Below the pieces are notes generated by a model. The model was not told where the DNA came from. It made no database searches and saw only the letters and a list, made by a program, of their open reading frames with translations. The translations under genes and the position numbers were made by a program. Of a stretch of DNA of 64,000 bases, positions 8,345-17,930 are shown one piece after another. Within the stretch, counting starts at the first letter, position 1; the number at the start of each line of letters is the position of its first letter. The DNA is from Polyangium sp. y55x31 (GTDB lineage Bacteria > Myxococcota_A > Polyangia > Polyangiales > Polyangiaceae), in the NCBI RefSeq assembly GCF_029946505.1, contig NZ_JARZHG010000001.1, positions 744,001 to 808,000 of the forward strand. Direction: 5' to 3'.

Positions 8345-10701
8345 GCAAATCGACGGTCGGGCTCGTCCTCGTCTCCCATAGCCGCGCGCTCGCCGAGGCG
8401 ACACGGAAGCTCGCGACGCAGATGACCGGCGACGTGGTCGTCATCGAATGCGCAGCAGGTATCGGGGAGGCCGGTGAGGAGCTCGGCACCGACGCCATGG
8501 CCATCGTCGCGGCGCTCGAAACTGCGGCCGGTGAGCAGGGCGCGGTCGTCTTGATGGATCTCGGCAGCGCGCTCCTCAGCGCCGAGACCGCGCTCGATCT
8601 CGTGGATGCGTCGATCGCGGCGAAAACGCGGCTCTCGTCGGGGCCGTTCGTCGAGGGCGCGGTGGCCGCGGCGGTGCGCGCGGCGGGCGGCGGGAGCCTC
8701 GACGAGGTCGCGGCCGAGGCGGGGCGGGGCCTCGCGGCCAAGCAGGAACAGCTCGGGGAGGCCGCACCCGCTCCCGCAACCGCGCCGATCGAAAAGAGCG
8801 CCGAACACGAGATCTGGGAGGACGCCGTAATCGAAGACGCGCACGGCCTGCATGCGCGGCCCGCGGCGCGGATCGTTTCCCGTGCGTCCCAGTTCGACGC
8901 GAAGATCACGGTCGAAAATCGAACGAACGGCAAGGAGCCGCGGGCGACGGACAGCGTGATTGCCCTGTCGGGGCTCGGCGCGCGGCGTGGCCACGTCTTG
9001 CGAATCGCCGCGACGGGGCGCGAGGCGGAGGCCGCCGTGCGCGCCCTCGCGGCCCTCGTGCGCGAGGCCGGGACGAACGACGTAGCCGTGCCGCAGGCTG
9101 CTGCGGAGGCCACGAAAGGCCGCGGGATTCCGATTGCGGCCGGTGCCGCGGTGGGGCCTTGTGTTCGCCTGCAAAGGGCCGCGGTCCGGTTGTCGCAACA
9201 TACCATTGAGGATCCGCCCACCGAGCTCGACGAGCTCACGGCCGCCCTCGACCGGGTCGAGCGCGAGATCCGCAGCGCCTTCGGCCGCGACGACATGGCG
9301 ATCGTGCACGTCGCGCTGCTCCGGGATCCCGTCATCCTGCAGACCGCCCGCGACCTCATCACGGAATCCCGGCGCAATGCCGCCGTCGCTTATCATTCCG
9401 GGGCCACTCGCGCGGCCGAGGCCCTCGCGAACGCGGACGACCCGTACATGCGCGCCCGCGTCGCCGACCTGCGCGACATCGAGCTCGCCGTATTGCGCGC
9501 GCTCGGCGCCGCGCCCGCGGCGGCCCTGCCCGAAGGCCCGCCGGCCATTCTCCTCGCCGACGAGCTCTTGCCGAGCGAAGCCGCGCGCCTCGATCCGGCC
9601 CGCGTGCTCGGCGTCGTCGACCTGCGCGGCGGCCCGACCTCACACGCCGCGATCCTCCTGCGGGGCGCCGGCATTCCCGCGGTCTTCGGCGCCGCCCCCC
9701 TTTTGAAGGATCTTTCCGAATCCCCTGCCCGCCTCGGCCTCGACGGCTCGACCGGCGAGGTGTGGCTCGATCCGGACCCGACCCTCACGGCCGATCTCGA
9801 ACGCCGTCGCGCCGAGGAACGGGCCGCGCGGCGCTCCGCGGCCGTGTCTCACGGCAAGGTCACGCTTCGGTCCGGCCCCACGGTCGAGCTCTGGGCCAAT
9901 GCAGCGAGCGCGCTCGAAGCGCGCGCCGCCAAGGAAGCAGGCGCCTTCGGGATCGGCCTTTTGCGTACGGAAATGTTTTTCCTCGACCGGAGCGAAGCGC
10001 CCGGCGAGGACGAACAAGCGGACCTTTACGCCGAGGTCCTAGCCGCCTTCCCCGGCGCGCCCATCGTCATTCGTACCCTCGACGCGGGCGGCGACAAACG
10101 GCTGCCCTGGCTGCACGTTCCCCCCGAGGAAAACCCCTACCTCGGCCTGCGCGGGATCCGCCTCTCCCTCGATCGGCCCGATCTATTGGAGACGCAGCTC
10201 CGCGCCATTCTCCGCGCTGGGCGAGGCCGGGACGTGCGGATCATGATCCCGATGGTATCGGTGGCATCCGAGATCGAGGCCACGAGAGCCGCCCTCGCGC
10301 GCGCTGCGCGTGCGCTCGACGCCGCGGGAAAACCCCATCTCGGGCCGGTCCCGCTCGGCATCATGGTCGAGGTGCCCGCGGCGGCGCTCCTCGCGGATCG
10401 GCTCGCGCCGCACGTCGATTTCTTCAGCATCGGCACGAACGATCTCACGCAATACACGCTCGCCGCGGAGCGAGGCCACCCGAGGCTCGCCGCGCTCGCG
10501 GACGCGGGGAATCCGGCGGTGTTGGATCTCGTGGGTCGGGTGGCAAAAGCGGGCCAGGCGGCGGGGCGCGCCGTATCCGTGTGCGGCGAAGCAGCGGCGG
10601 ATCCGAAGCTCGCCGCGACGTTCGTGGACCTCGGAATCACGCGGCTCAGCATGGGCCCGGCGGCGATTGCACGCGTCGCCGCTGCGCTCGTGGCGGGTTG
10701 A
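8341..10701 (+). CDS. dhaM: DhaM-HPr-Enzyme I fusion, phosphoryl donor of dihydroxyacetone kinase
   Basis: 786 residues. Domain order: an EIIA-Man-like DhaM domain (1-135) with the phosphorylated His13 (VLVSHSRAL); HPr (about 160-245) with His171 (HGLHARPAAR); full Enzyme I (about 258-786) with His435 (GGPTSHAAI), the TEIM-like segment FGIGLLRTEMFFLDR, the PEP-site SIGTNDLTQY and Cys748 (SVCGEAA). The chain can take phosphate from PEP and pass it through HPr and DhaM to DhaL without separate PTS proteins. Escherichia coli DhaM carries only a shortened EI; here EI is complete. The start ATG lies in the ATGA overlap with dhaL. Confidence 0.95.
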   Translation: MSKSTVGLVLVSHSRALAEATRKLATQMTGDVVVIECAAGIGEAGEELGTDAMAIVAALETAAGEQGAVVLMDLGSALLSAETALDLVDASIAAKTRLSSGPFVEGAVAAAVRAAGGGSLDEVAAEAGRGLAAKQEQLGEAAPAPATAPIEKSAEHEIWEDAVIEDAHGLHARPAARIVSRASQFDAKITVENRTNGKEPRATDSVIALSGLGARRGHVLRIAATGREAEAAVRALAALVREAGTNDVAVPQAAAEATKGRGIPIAAGAAVGPCVRLQRAAVRLSQHTIEDPPTELDELTAALDRVEREIRSAFGRDDMAIVHVALLRDPVILQTARDLITESRRNAAVAYHSGATRAAEALANADDPYMRARVADLRDIELAVLRALGAAPAAALPEGPPAILLADELLPSEAARLDPARVLGVVDLRGGPTSHAAILLRGAGIPAVFGAAPLLKDLSESPARLGLDGSTGEVWLDPDPTLTADLERRRAEERAARRSAAVSHGKVTLRSGPTVELWANAASALEARAAKEAGAFGIGLLRTEMFFLDRSEAPGEDEQADLYAEVLAAFPGAPIVIRTLDAGGDKRLPWLHVPPEENPYLGLRGIRLSLDRPDLLETQLRAILRAGRGRDVRIMIPMVSVASEIEATRAALARAARALDAAGKPHLGPVPLGIMVEVPAAALLADRLAPHVDFFSIGTNDLTQYTLAAERGHPRLAALADAGNPAVLDLVGRVAKAGQAAGRAVSVCGEAAADPKLAATFVDLGITRLSMGPAAIARVAAALVAG

Positions 10702-10746
10702 TCTGCGCGCGCGAGGCGTGATAGGCGTGGAACGAGGGAGGTTGCC

Positions 10747-12357
10747 ATGCCCACGCGTCGCCCGAACATTCTCGTCATCATGACCGATGAAGAGCGGTAT
10801 CCTCCGGTCTACGAGACGGAGGCCATCCGGCAGTTCCGGAAAGCGGAGCTCCCGGGGCAGCAAGCGATTCGCGCCCGGAGCACCGAGTTCCACCGCCATT
10901 ACGCGGCGTCCACCGCCTGCGTCCCGAGCCGCGCCTCCCTCTTCACCGGCCATTACCCGACGCTGCACGGCGTGCGCGCCACCGACGGCGCCGCCAAAGC
11001 GGCCGCCGATCCCGATGTCTTCTGGCTCGACCCGAACACGGTCCCCACGCTCGGCCATTACTTCCGCGCGGCCGGTTACCGCACGTTCTACCGCGGCAAA
11101 TGGCACGTATCGCACGCAGACCTCACCACGCCCGACACGCGCGCCCCGCTCGCGTCGAGCGACGACGAGGGAAAGATCCTCGAGCCGAACCACGCGCTCT
11201 ACCGCGCCGCGAACCGCCTCGCGCCCTTTGGATTCGACGGCTGGATCGGCCCGGATCCGCACGGCACGGCCCAATCGAACTGCGGCCTGCTCCGCGACCC
11301 CTCGTACGGCGATCAGGTCGAGGCCCTCTTCGCCGAGCTCGAAACGGGCGAGGACGATACGCCCTGGGTGACGGTGGCGTCGTTCGTGAACCCGCACGAC
11401 ATCGTCCTCTTCGGCATCCTCTGGGAATCCTGGGGGTATGCCTTCGACGACGAGACCGTACCCGAGATCCCGGAGCCGCCCACGCAGGACGAGTCCCTGC
11501 GAACCAAGCCCGGCTGCCAGGCGGATTACGTCGAAAAATACGGCAAGATCTTCCTCCCCCAGCCGCAAATCCCCGTGTATCGCCGGTTCTATTATTACCT
11601 GCACAAGCTCGTCGACAGGCAGGTCCAGCGTGTCTACCAGAGGCTCCTCGCGTCACGATTCCGGGACGACACCATCGTCGTCTACACCTCGGATCACGGC
11701 GAGATGCTGGGGGCGCACGGCGGGATGCATCAGAAATGGCACAACGCCTACGACGAGAGCCTCCGGGTCCCGCTCCTCCTCAGCGGCCCCGGCATTGCCG
11801 CGGGCGGGCGTGTCGACCAGCCGACGAGCCACGTCGACCTCCTGCCCACGCTGCTCGGGCTCGCGGGGATCGACGCCGAATCCATTCGAAACGCCCTCGC
11901 GCCCGGCCATACCGAGGCCCAGCCGCTCGTCGGCCGGGACCTCTCGGGCGCGCTGCACGGCGGCAGCATGCCCGACGAGCCCATTTATTTCATGACCGAG
12001 GACGAGGTCTCCGAGGGGCTCCATCAGACCACGGCGACGGGGAGGTCCTACGAGGCAGTCGACGAGCCGGCGAAGGTGGAGGCCGTCGTGGCGCGCCTCG
12101 ACGTCGGCGACGGGCCGCGGCTCTGGAAGTATGCGCGGTCGTATTCGAAATCGATCATCGGCGACCCGAACGCGTCTTCCCGACGGCTCGATCGATCCGA
12201 ATACGAGCTCTACGACCTCGAAGCGGATCCTTTGGAGACGAACAACCTCGTGCACCGGCGGCAGGGGACGAGCTCCTCCCGGACCGCCGAGGAGCGCCTC
12301 GAAGCGCTCCTGTCCGAAGAGCGGGCGCGCAAAGCGCTCCATCCGAAACATCGGTAA
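10747..12357 (+). CDS. Sulfatase (formylglycine type)
   Basis: 536 residues with GGGAGG before the ATG. The N-terminal RPNILVIMTDE holds the metal-binding acidic residues, and the sulfatase signature STACVPSRASLFTGHYP contains Cys58, which an FGE-type enzyme would convert to formylglycine. GKWHVSH and TSDHGEMLGAHGG complete the metal and sulfate site. No signal peptide is seen, so a cytoplasmic sulfate or phosphonate ester hydrolase is likely. It lies 45 bp after dhaM and could be co-transcribed, but a functional link is not evident. Confidence 0.9.
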   Translation: MPTRRPNILVIMTDEERYPPVYETEAIRQFRKAELPGQQAIRARSTEFHRHYAASTACVPSRASLFTGHYPTLHGVRATDGAAKAAADPDVFWLDPNTVPTLGHYFRAAGYRTFYRGKWHVSHADLTTPDTRAPLASSDDEGKILEPNHALYRAANRLAPFGFDGWIGPDPHGTAQSNCGLLRDPSYGDQVEALFAELETGEDDTPWVTVASFVNPHDIVLFGILWESWGYAFDDETVPEIPEPPTQDESLRTKPGCQADYVEKYGKIFLPQPQIPVYRRFYYYLHKLVDRQVQRVYQRLLASRFRDDTIVVYTSDHGEMLGAHGGMHQKWHNAYDESLRVPLLLSGPGIAAGGRVDQPTSHVDLLPTLLGLAGIDAESIRNALAPGHTEAQPLVGRDLSGALHGGSMPDEPIYFMTEDEVSEGLHQTTATGRSYEAVDEPAKVEAVVARLDVGDGPRLWKYARSYSKSIIGDPNASSRRLDRSEYELYDLEADPLETNNLVHRRQGTSSSRTAEERLEALLSEERARKALHPKHR

Positions 12358-12397
12358 TCGCCCGTCCGAAGATCACCCGACCGTCTTGGAGGCTGTC

Positions 12398-13726
12398 ATG
12401 CATCGTCATTCCCACGCGATCCCCTCCTCTCTCGGCGCCCTGGCCCTCGCGGGCGCCGTGTGGCTCGTTCCGGGTACTGCTGCGGCGCAGGACTCCGGGC
12501 ACGCCCTGATGGCGGGCCTCACGTTGTCTTACTCGATCGGCGCGCGATCGGGTTTCGGCATCGGAGGGGACCTGCGGTACACCTACTTCCAGGACGAACC
12601 GCAGGGATTCCCGATCAACGGCTCGCTCGGAATCGGCGCTTTTTTTCAGGGCACCTATCTGCTCAACGGCGCGGGTCGCTTCGCCTTCGGCGCGCACGCA
12701 AACATGCTCACGAACGTGTTCTTCGACCTCGACACGGAGTTCGGCGCCACGATCCGCACGGAGTCGAAGGAAGGAGATGTGCCGGGAGGCGTCGGGGTCC
12801 ACCTCGGGCTCGTGCCGCTCTTCAATGCCTTGGTGCTCGAGACGGGCCCCACGTTCCGGGGGAGCATCGGCGTCACGGAGGGGATGGAGAGTGAATTCAT
12901 CGTCGGGGGCGACATCCGGGGCCCCGGGCCCTGCGTTTACATCGACTGCTTCCAGGTCGTATCGGGTCGCCCGTTACGCACGGGCCCGAACGCGGAGGCG
13001 ACGTTCGCGCCGCTGCGCATCGGTCCGCCCCATCCCGCGCGGCCGAGGAGAAAGGCCAAAGCATCGGGTCGAGGCACGCGGGAGCGGCTCTTCTCCCACT
13101 GGGCACGCGCGGCGAGCGCGGAATGCGCGTCGGTCCCGGCGTTCCTCGCCCTCGCCCGCGACCTCTCGCGCGCCGGCGCTCCGGACACCCTGGTCTCGCG
13201 GGCCATCCGCTCCGCGGAGGAGGAGGAAACGCATACGAAGCTTTGCGCCGCGCTCGCGAACGAATGGTCGCCGGTCCACCTCTCGCCCGAGCTTCCGCCG
13301 GTCCCCCGTCGTTCCGACGAATGCCCGGATGCGCTCCTCTGCAGGCTCGCGCTGGATTCGTTCTGGGATGGTCTCCTCGGCGAGGGCGCGGCGGCGGCCG
13401 AGGCGCGGCGCACGCGGCTCTTCGCGAAGGACGAGCCCACGCGCGAGGTGCTCTCCGTGATTGCTCGCGACGAACAAGGCCATGCCGAGCTTTCGGAGCA
13501 GATCGTCGCGTTTTGCCTTTCGGCCGGCGGCAAGTCGGTCCGGAATGCACTGAGGGAGAGCGTGGAGCGATCGTGGGCGGGCGAAGAAACGCGCCTTTCT
13601 CATGTCGAAGGAGCGGCGGAGGATAGCGAAGCGCGCATGCTCGGGCTCCCGGACGCCGCGGCGCAGCGGCTCGCCCGGGAGGAAGCCTTCGAGGCGAGCA
13701 TGCGGCTCGTTTCGCGAACGCTTTGA
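12398..13726 (+). CDS. Secreted protein: beta-barrel-like N-terminus fused to a ferritin-like domain
   Basis: 442 residues from the ATG at 12398 (TTGGAGG nine bases upstream). A signal peptide (cleavage after AAA-QD) leads into about 180 residues of alternating Gly/aromatic strands (LTLSYSIGARSGFGIGGDLRYTY, FNALVLETGPTFRGSIG) like a small outer-membrane barrel. After a basic linker, residues about 245-440 are all-helical with ECASVPAFLALARDL, EEEETHTKLC and ARDEQGHAEL; the ExxH spacing fits a ferritin-like di-metal site. The single frame runs through both parts with no stop or shift. Joining a barrel-like domain to a ferritin-like one is unusual. Confidence 0.75.
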   Translation: MHRHSHAIPSSLGALALAGAVWLVPGTAAAQDSGHALMAGLTLSYSIGARSGFGIGGDLRYTYFQDEPQGFPINGSLGIGAFFQGTYLLNGAGRFAFGAHANMLTNVFFDLDTEFGATIRTESKEGDVPGGVGVHLGLVPLFNALVLETGPTFRGSIGVTEGMESEFIVGGDIRGPGPCVYIDCFQVVSGRPLRTGPNAEATFAPLRIGPPHPARPRRKAKASGRGTRERLFSHWARAASAECASVPAFLALARDLSRAGAPDTLVSRAIRSAEEEETHTKLCAALANEWSPVHLSPELPPVPRRSDECPDALLCRLALDSFWDGLLGEGAAAAEARRTRLFAKDEPTREVLSVIARDEQGHAELSEQIVAFCLSAGGKSVRNALRESVERSWAGEETRLSHVEGAAEDSEARMLGLPDAAAQRLAREEAFEASMRLVSRTL

Positions 13727-13776
13727 CCACGGCGGGCTTTGCGGGCGCCGCCGCGATCCGGTAGGGTGCCCGCGCC

Positions 13777-14871
13777 ATGACCGAACCCCGCCACGCGCTG
13801 CCCCGCTCGTTCCTTCCGATCCGAAACGCCCACGTCGCCGGCAAGAAGGCCGCCGGCGTGAAGGACGTCCTTCGCGCCGGCGAAATCGTGATCACCACGG
13901 GGCGCCTCGTCGCCTGCGATCCGATGATGCAGCCCGAGCGCCCTCCGTTCGAGCGCCTGCTCGCGCCGGGGACATACCCCGTTCATCTCTTCGTCGCGAA
14001 AGAGGGCTCGGTGATCGGATTCGCCGAAATCCGCGTGCGGAAGACGGCGATCGATCATTTCGAGATGGCCACGATCGCCGGGCAGGATGCGGCGACCCTG
14101 GGTGAGGGGCAGTTTTTCGGTTATCCCGTCGGCGCGGGGCTCGGCTGCTTCGCCGACGAGGCGGCCCTGCGTCACCTCCGGGACGCGGACGCCGCCCGCC
14201 AGAACGCGGAAGGGCCCTCGTATGGGAGTTATTACGACGTCGTGAGCCCCGAGCTCCGCGCGAATGGGGGCCAGTGGGTGGATCATCGGCCCCAGGGGAG
14301 CACGAGCGAAAACGTGCTGCTCTTCCGCTCCGGAGACGGCGACGGCACGTATGCGACCTACTTCGGCATCGACGCCGACGGCGAGGTGGCGTGCGTCGTC
14401 ACGAGCTTCAACGTGTTTCCGGAGCCCGTATCCCCGGAGCGCAAGCTGCGGGCCGTCGCCGAAATCTTCGCGCCGTTCGTGGCCGCGATCGAGCGGGACA
14501 TCGGCGCCACGTTGCGGTCGCATGGTTTTTCGGAGCCGAATACCGCTTACAAGGTGAAGTCGAGCGGGGGCGAGCTCGATCTCACCTACACGCGCGACGG
14601 GCTCGCCTTCCAGGTGCGAGCCTCGGCGAGGTACCGGTCGGTGTCGGACGCCCATTTCCGCTGGACGCGAGGGCGCACCACTCTCGACGTGGGCAACGAG
14701 CACCAAAAGGCAGGTGTTGCGCTGGCTGTGCCGAGCGCCTACGTCGTCGGCGACAAGGTCTATGACTACGCCGCGAAGATCGGAGCCTCGTACGCGGCGC
14801 ACTGGGACGTGCTCGAGCCGGCGGTGCTGGGATACCTGCCGATCAAGGCCCCCAAACCGAGCAAGCGCTGA
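13777..14871 (+). CDS. DUF4241-domain protein
   Basis: 364 residues, no signal peptide. The first 220 residues match the DUF4241 pattern: GTYPVHLFVAKEGSVIGFAEI, GAGLGCFADEAA, NGGQWVDHRPQGS, LFRSGDGDGTYATYFGID and CVVTSFNVF. The remaining 140 residues form a second, unrecognised alpha/beta region ending in Pro/Lys. DUF4241 proteins often occur as stand-alone cytoplasmic proteins, and some sit near polymorphic toxins, but no activity is established. It lies 50 bp after the ferritin-like fusion and about 3 kb before the toxin/immunity candidates. Confidence 0.8.
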   Translation: MTEPRHALPRSFLPIRNAHVAGKKAAGVKDVLRAGEIVITTGRLVACDPMMQPERPPFERLLAPGTYPVHLFVAKEGSVIGFAEIRVRKTAIDHFEMATIAGQDAATLGEGQFFGYPVGAGLGCFADEAALRHLRDADAARQNAEGPSYGSYYDVVSPELRANGGQWVDHRPQGSTSENVLLFRSGDGDGTYATYFGIDADGEVACVVTSFNVFPEPVSPERKLRAVAEIFAPFVAAIERDIGATLRSHGFSEPNTAYKVKSSGGELDLTYTRDGLAFQVRASARYRSVSDAHFRWTRGRTTLDVGNEHQKAGVALAVPSAYVVGDKVYDYAAKIGASYAAHWDVLEPAVLGYLPIKAPKPSKR

Positions 14872-14912
14872 CCGCCGGGCTCGTCCTCGACGTCGGAAAA
14901 TGATCAGGCATT

Positions 14913-16478
14913 CTAGTTGCGCCTCGCCCCCTCGTTCACGTCGCGCGCGGGGGGCGCAAACGGCGGCACCTCGAACCTGGGGAGCGGCAACGTCACTTCG
15001 GCGGGGAGCTCCTCCTTCTTGCCCGTTTTGAGGAATTCATAAACCGCCTGCTTCACAGCCGGTTCTCCGCGAAGCTGATAAAACGTGCCGTCGTGGCCGG
15101 CGCGATGGACGCGGATCGCATGCCCATTCGGAAAGTAGGGCAGGAGGTCCAGGGTATTCTCGATCGGCGTCGAGGTATCCCAATCGCCGTGCACGAACAC
15201 GACCGGGATCGGGCACGGGGCCGGCTCTCGCAGCACATCGCCCATGTCGCGGGTCGGCCAGTCGGGCGCGGAAGCGATGTTCGACTCGAAGTTCCACGTG
15301 CCCAGCATCTCGACGGCCGGATCGGTCCGCAACTGGCGCTCACGCGCGGCGGTGACGCCCAGGCTACTGTCGATCAAGGGCCCGATCAGCTTCGTCTTGG
15401 TCGCTTGGCGCTCCTCGATGACCTCGCGTGCCCAAGCCTCGTAGTGCCCGTGGTAAAGTGACAAGATGAACGCCGGCCATTGCTCGCCCTCCTGCGTATG
15501 CGAAAGCAGGGCGAGCTGAAGGTCCTCCGCCCCCAGAACGACCGTGCGCTTTCGTCCGGCCTCGTCGGGGACCTCCACGCGCACCGGATTCGCCGCGAAT
15601 CGCCGATGCAGGGCGCGCACGGCTTCCATCAGGCCACCCGCGGGCCGATAAGGCGCAAGCCCTGGATCACGATCGGCGTCCTGCGCGATACGTTGCAGCG
15701 CCGCGAATACGTGCGAGGGCATGTCATAGCCGTTGTTCAACGGCTCCACGCCGGACAGCACCGCGCGCGCGACGATCTCGGGATGGAGTCGCATCACCGA
15801 AAAGCTCCACTGGGAGCCGAAGCTCCCTCCGAACAGGCTGATCTTGTCGTACCCCAGCGCCCGGCGAAGGTCGTCCACGTCCGCGGCGAGCTCACCGATG
15901 TCGTAGCCGGAGAGGTCCTTGTCGGGGTTCGCCGCAATGGCCGCCCTGGCGAGCGCACGCATGGCCTCGGCCTCCACGCGGACCGAACCGGGCTGATCCA
16001 AGGGCAAAGCTTGGCTGACCGCTTCGAGCATTTCGCCGCGGCGCGTATAACCACGCTGTTCGATCACGACGAGGTCCCCCACGGCGCCGAAGGTCAGCCA
16101 GGACCTGAGCCGGCTCTTGGAAGCGGCGTCGTCATCGGTGAATGCGCCAAGCACACTCAGACCGGGACCCCCCGGCAGCCAGAACACGGGCGGCGCGCCG
16201 GTGGGACGAGGCGCCTTGATGCGGGCAAAACCGACGCCTATTCGGCGGCTGCCAGCGTTTCGCCTGTTCTCGGGCACGTACAACGTGCCGATCTCGTAAT
16301 GCACAACGGCGCCGGTCTCGGCCGTGATGGTGCCCTGCTCCACGACAATCTCACGGAGTACGTCGGAGCGAGCCGCGGAGGTCGGCGCCGCGGCCGGCAA
16401 CGACGATGGCTGGTTCGTTTGGCTCGCGGAATGGCAACCAGCCGTGAGCAGGACGGCGGCGACGAGAGAGCGGACCAT
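14913..16478 (-). CDS. Alpha/beta-hydrolase lipoprotein (TAP-like peptidase family)
   Basis: 521 residues from the ATG at 16478, which places a lipobox (LTAGC, Cys15) correctly; the frame is open further upstream. The nucleophile elbow FGGSFGS gives Ser219, the oxyanion region is WLPGGPGLS, and the acid and His come from GDWDTSTPIEN and HRAGHDGTF near the C-terminus. This order matches the proline iminopeptidase/TAP-like secreted peptidases. It probably acts at the outer membrane or in the periplasm. Divergent from the toxin candidate, with an 83-bp shared upstream region. Confidence 0.85.
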   Translation of the reverse strand: MVRSLVAAVLLTAGCHSASQTNQPSSLPAAAPTSAARSDVLREIVVEQGTITAETGAVVHYEIGTLYVPENRRNAGSRRIGVGFARIKAPRPTGAPPVFWLPGGPGLSVLGAFTDDDAASKSRLRSWLTFGAVGDLVVIEQRGYTRRGEMLEAVSQALPLDQPGSVRVEAEAMRALARAAIAANPDKDLSGYDIGELAADVDDLRRALGYDKISLFGGSFGSQWSFSVMRLHPEIVARAVLSGVEPLNNGYDMPSHVFAALQRIAQDADRDPGLAPYRPAGGLMEAVRALHRRFAANPVRVEVPDEAGRKRTVVLGAEDLQLALLSHTQEGEQWPAFILSLYHGHYEAWAREVIEERQATKTKLIGPLIDSSLGVTAARERQLRTDPAVEMLGTWNFESNIASAPDWPTRDMGDVLREPAPCPIPVVFVHGDWDTSTPIENTLDLLPYFPNGHAIRVHRAGHDGTFYQLRGEPAVKQAVYEFLKTGKKEELPAEVTLPLPRFEVPPFAPPARDVNEGARRN

Positions 16479-16561
16479 GAGGACACGCCCTACCACGCGC
16501 CTCGTGCGGCCGGCAACCACCCCAGGGCTCGAGTAACGATATCCTCGGCGCGGGAGGTCGC

Positions 16562-17899
16562 ATGCGCGATCGTATCCTCGCCTCGTGCTCGCCACTGGTC
16601 CTTCTCTTCCTGTGTGTGCCGACGCTCGCCCGCGCGGAGGTGGTCCGTGTCTGCGTCAAGCCGCCGGACGTCGCGCCGAACGTGAACGAATGGGCCTATT
16701 CGCCGGGGGCAAAGGCCGTATGGACCACGAGCCGCGCACAGTTCACGGCAAAGAGCCAGGGGCTCACGGTCTACGTGTTCGACCCGTATGCGCCGCCCGA
16801 GAGCGCGAGACGCTTGCCGATCCCGCACAACAAGCTGACCTGCCCCGCACCACCGCCGCGCCCGAAGCCGGCTCCGCCGAAGGATGCGCCCAAGGCCCCA
16901 GCCGAGGAGAACAAGGCCTCGGAGCCGTCGAAGCCTCCGCCCAAGGAAATCAAGGACGAACAAGTGGAGGTCGTGCCGCCGGGCGTGAAGAAGATGCCGG
17001 AGCACCCGCCGGAAAAGCCGCGGTCCGCGCCGCCTCCGCCCGAGGGCGTGCTGTCGCGTGAGCCGCTCTTGCCGTCAGCGTCGACTTTGCCGAAGCGCGA
17101 CGAGGTGCACCCGCCGAAATGCCTGGACGAGCAATGCGCGCTGGTGGATCGGGGCGGCGCGCTGCCCGAGCGTGTGTTTCGACCCGGAGCGCCGGTATCC
17201 AGCGTGACTTCGTGCGAGCAGACGAAGGAGGGATGCAAGGGGGACGGCGAGAGGAAAAAGAAGACGCGCGCCGGGGCCATCCTGGAGCAGGTGGTGATCG
17301 CGGGGGCGATCTTCAACCTGCAAATGAACGAGGACCTGCATCGGCCCGACGGCAAGGAATACGGGATCGTCGGTGGGATGAATGCCGATGGGCCGAACGA
17401 CCCGAGGCTCCAGGCCGCGGCCGCGGCCGTGATGTTCTCGCCGGTCGCGATGGCGCTCGGCAACAAGTTCATGAAGGCGACGTCGGAGGCCTTGGCACGC
17501 GGCGAGAAGGTTGTCATCAAGGACGTGAGCGAACTGTCGGAGGATGCGGCGAAGTACCTGGCGGAGGAGTTTGGCGAGGAGCTGACGGAGGCTCTCGCCA
17601 AGGCGGAGGTGATCGGGCCGTTCCGGGTGATGCGGCACTTCACGTCGAAGCAGGGCGGGGCGTGGCAAGCTCACCACATCTACGAGGCGGCGAAGATGAA
17701 CGGCATCGGTCTCGACCCCTTGGATGGGCCGGCCGTGATCCTCTCGAAGGAGGTGCACCAGCGGTTCACGACCGAGCTGGCTGCGGCGACCGGGAGGGTC
17801 GACGCCTTCATGGTCAGACAGCTCTGGAACAAGTACAAGGATGTCTACGCGAAACATCCGGGATGGCTGAAGGCGATCGCTCACTACTTCACGGAATGA
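16562..17899 (+). CDS. Secreted polymorphic-toxin candidate with C-terminal AHH nuclease domain (SitA-like)
   Basis: 445 residues; GGGAGG seven bases before the ATG. A signal peptide ends at ARA-EV (about residue 25), an 80-residue domain follows, then a Pro/Lys-rich linker (about 95-180), a Cys-containing middle, and a C-terminal domain. That domain contains QAHHIYEAA (Ala370-His372) followed by LDGPAVILSKEVHQRF, the pattern of the AHH branch of HNH/ENDO VII nucleases. Myxobacterial SitA toxins have the same plan: exported N-terminus, linker, variable C-terminal toxin. A canonical lipobox is missing at the usual place (LASC occurs only at residues 6-9). The likely immunity gene starts 31 bp downstream. 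Confidence 0.7.
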   Translation: MRDRILASCSPLVLLFLCVPTLARAEVVRVCVKPPDVAPNVNEWAYSPGAKAVWTTSRAQFTAKSQGLTVYVFDPYAPPESARRLPIPHNKLTCPAPPPRPKPAPPKDAPKAPAEENKASEPSKPPPKEIKDEQVEVVPPGVKKMPEHPPEKPRSAPPPPEGVLSREPLLPSASTLPKRDEVHPPKCLDEQCALVDRGGALPERVFRPGAPVSSVTSCEQTKEGCKGDGERKKKTRAGAILEQVVIAGAIFNLQMNEDLHRPDGKEYGIVGGMNADGPNDPRLQAAAAAVMFSPVAMALGNKFMKATSEALARGEKVVIKDVSELSEDAAKYLAEEFGEELTEALAKAEVIGPFRVMRHFTSKQGGAWQAHHIYEAAKMNGIGLDPLDGPAVILSKEVHQRFTTELAAATGRVDAFMVRQLWNKYKDVYAKHPGWLKAIAHYFTE

Positions 17900-17930
17900 A
17901 CGGGCGTTCGTAAATAACCCAGGTGCCCTG

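Noticed and set aside
16577-16588. LASC at residues 6-9 of the toxin candidate as a lipobox
   Set aside because: It lies before the hydrophobic core of the signal peptide, so signal peptidase II could not use it as drawn; cleavage after ARA is more likely.
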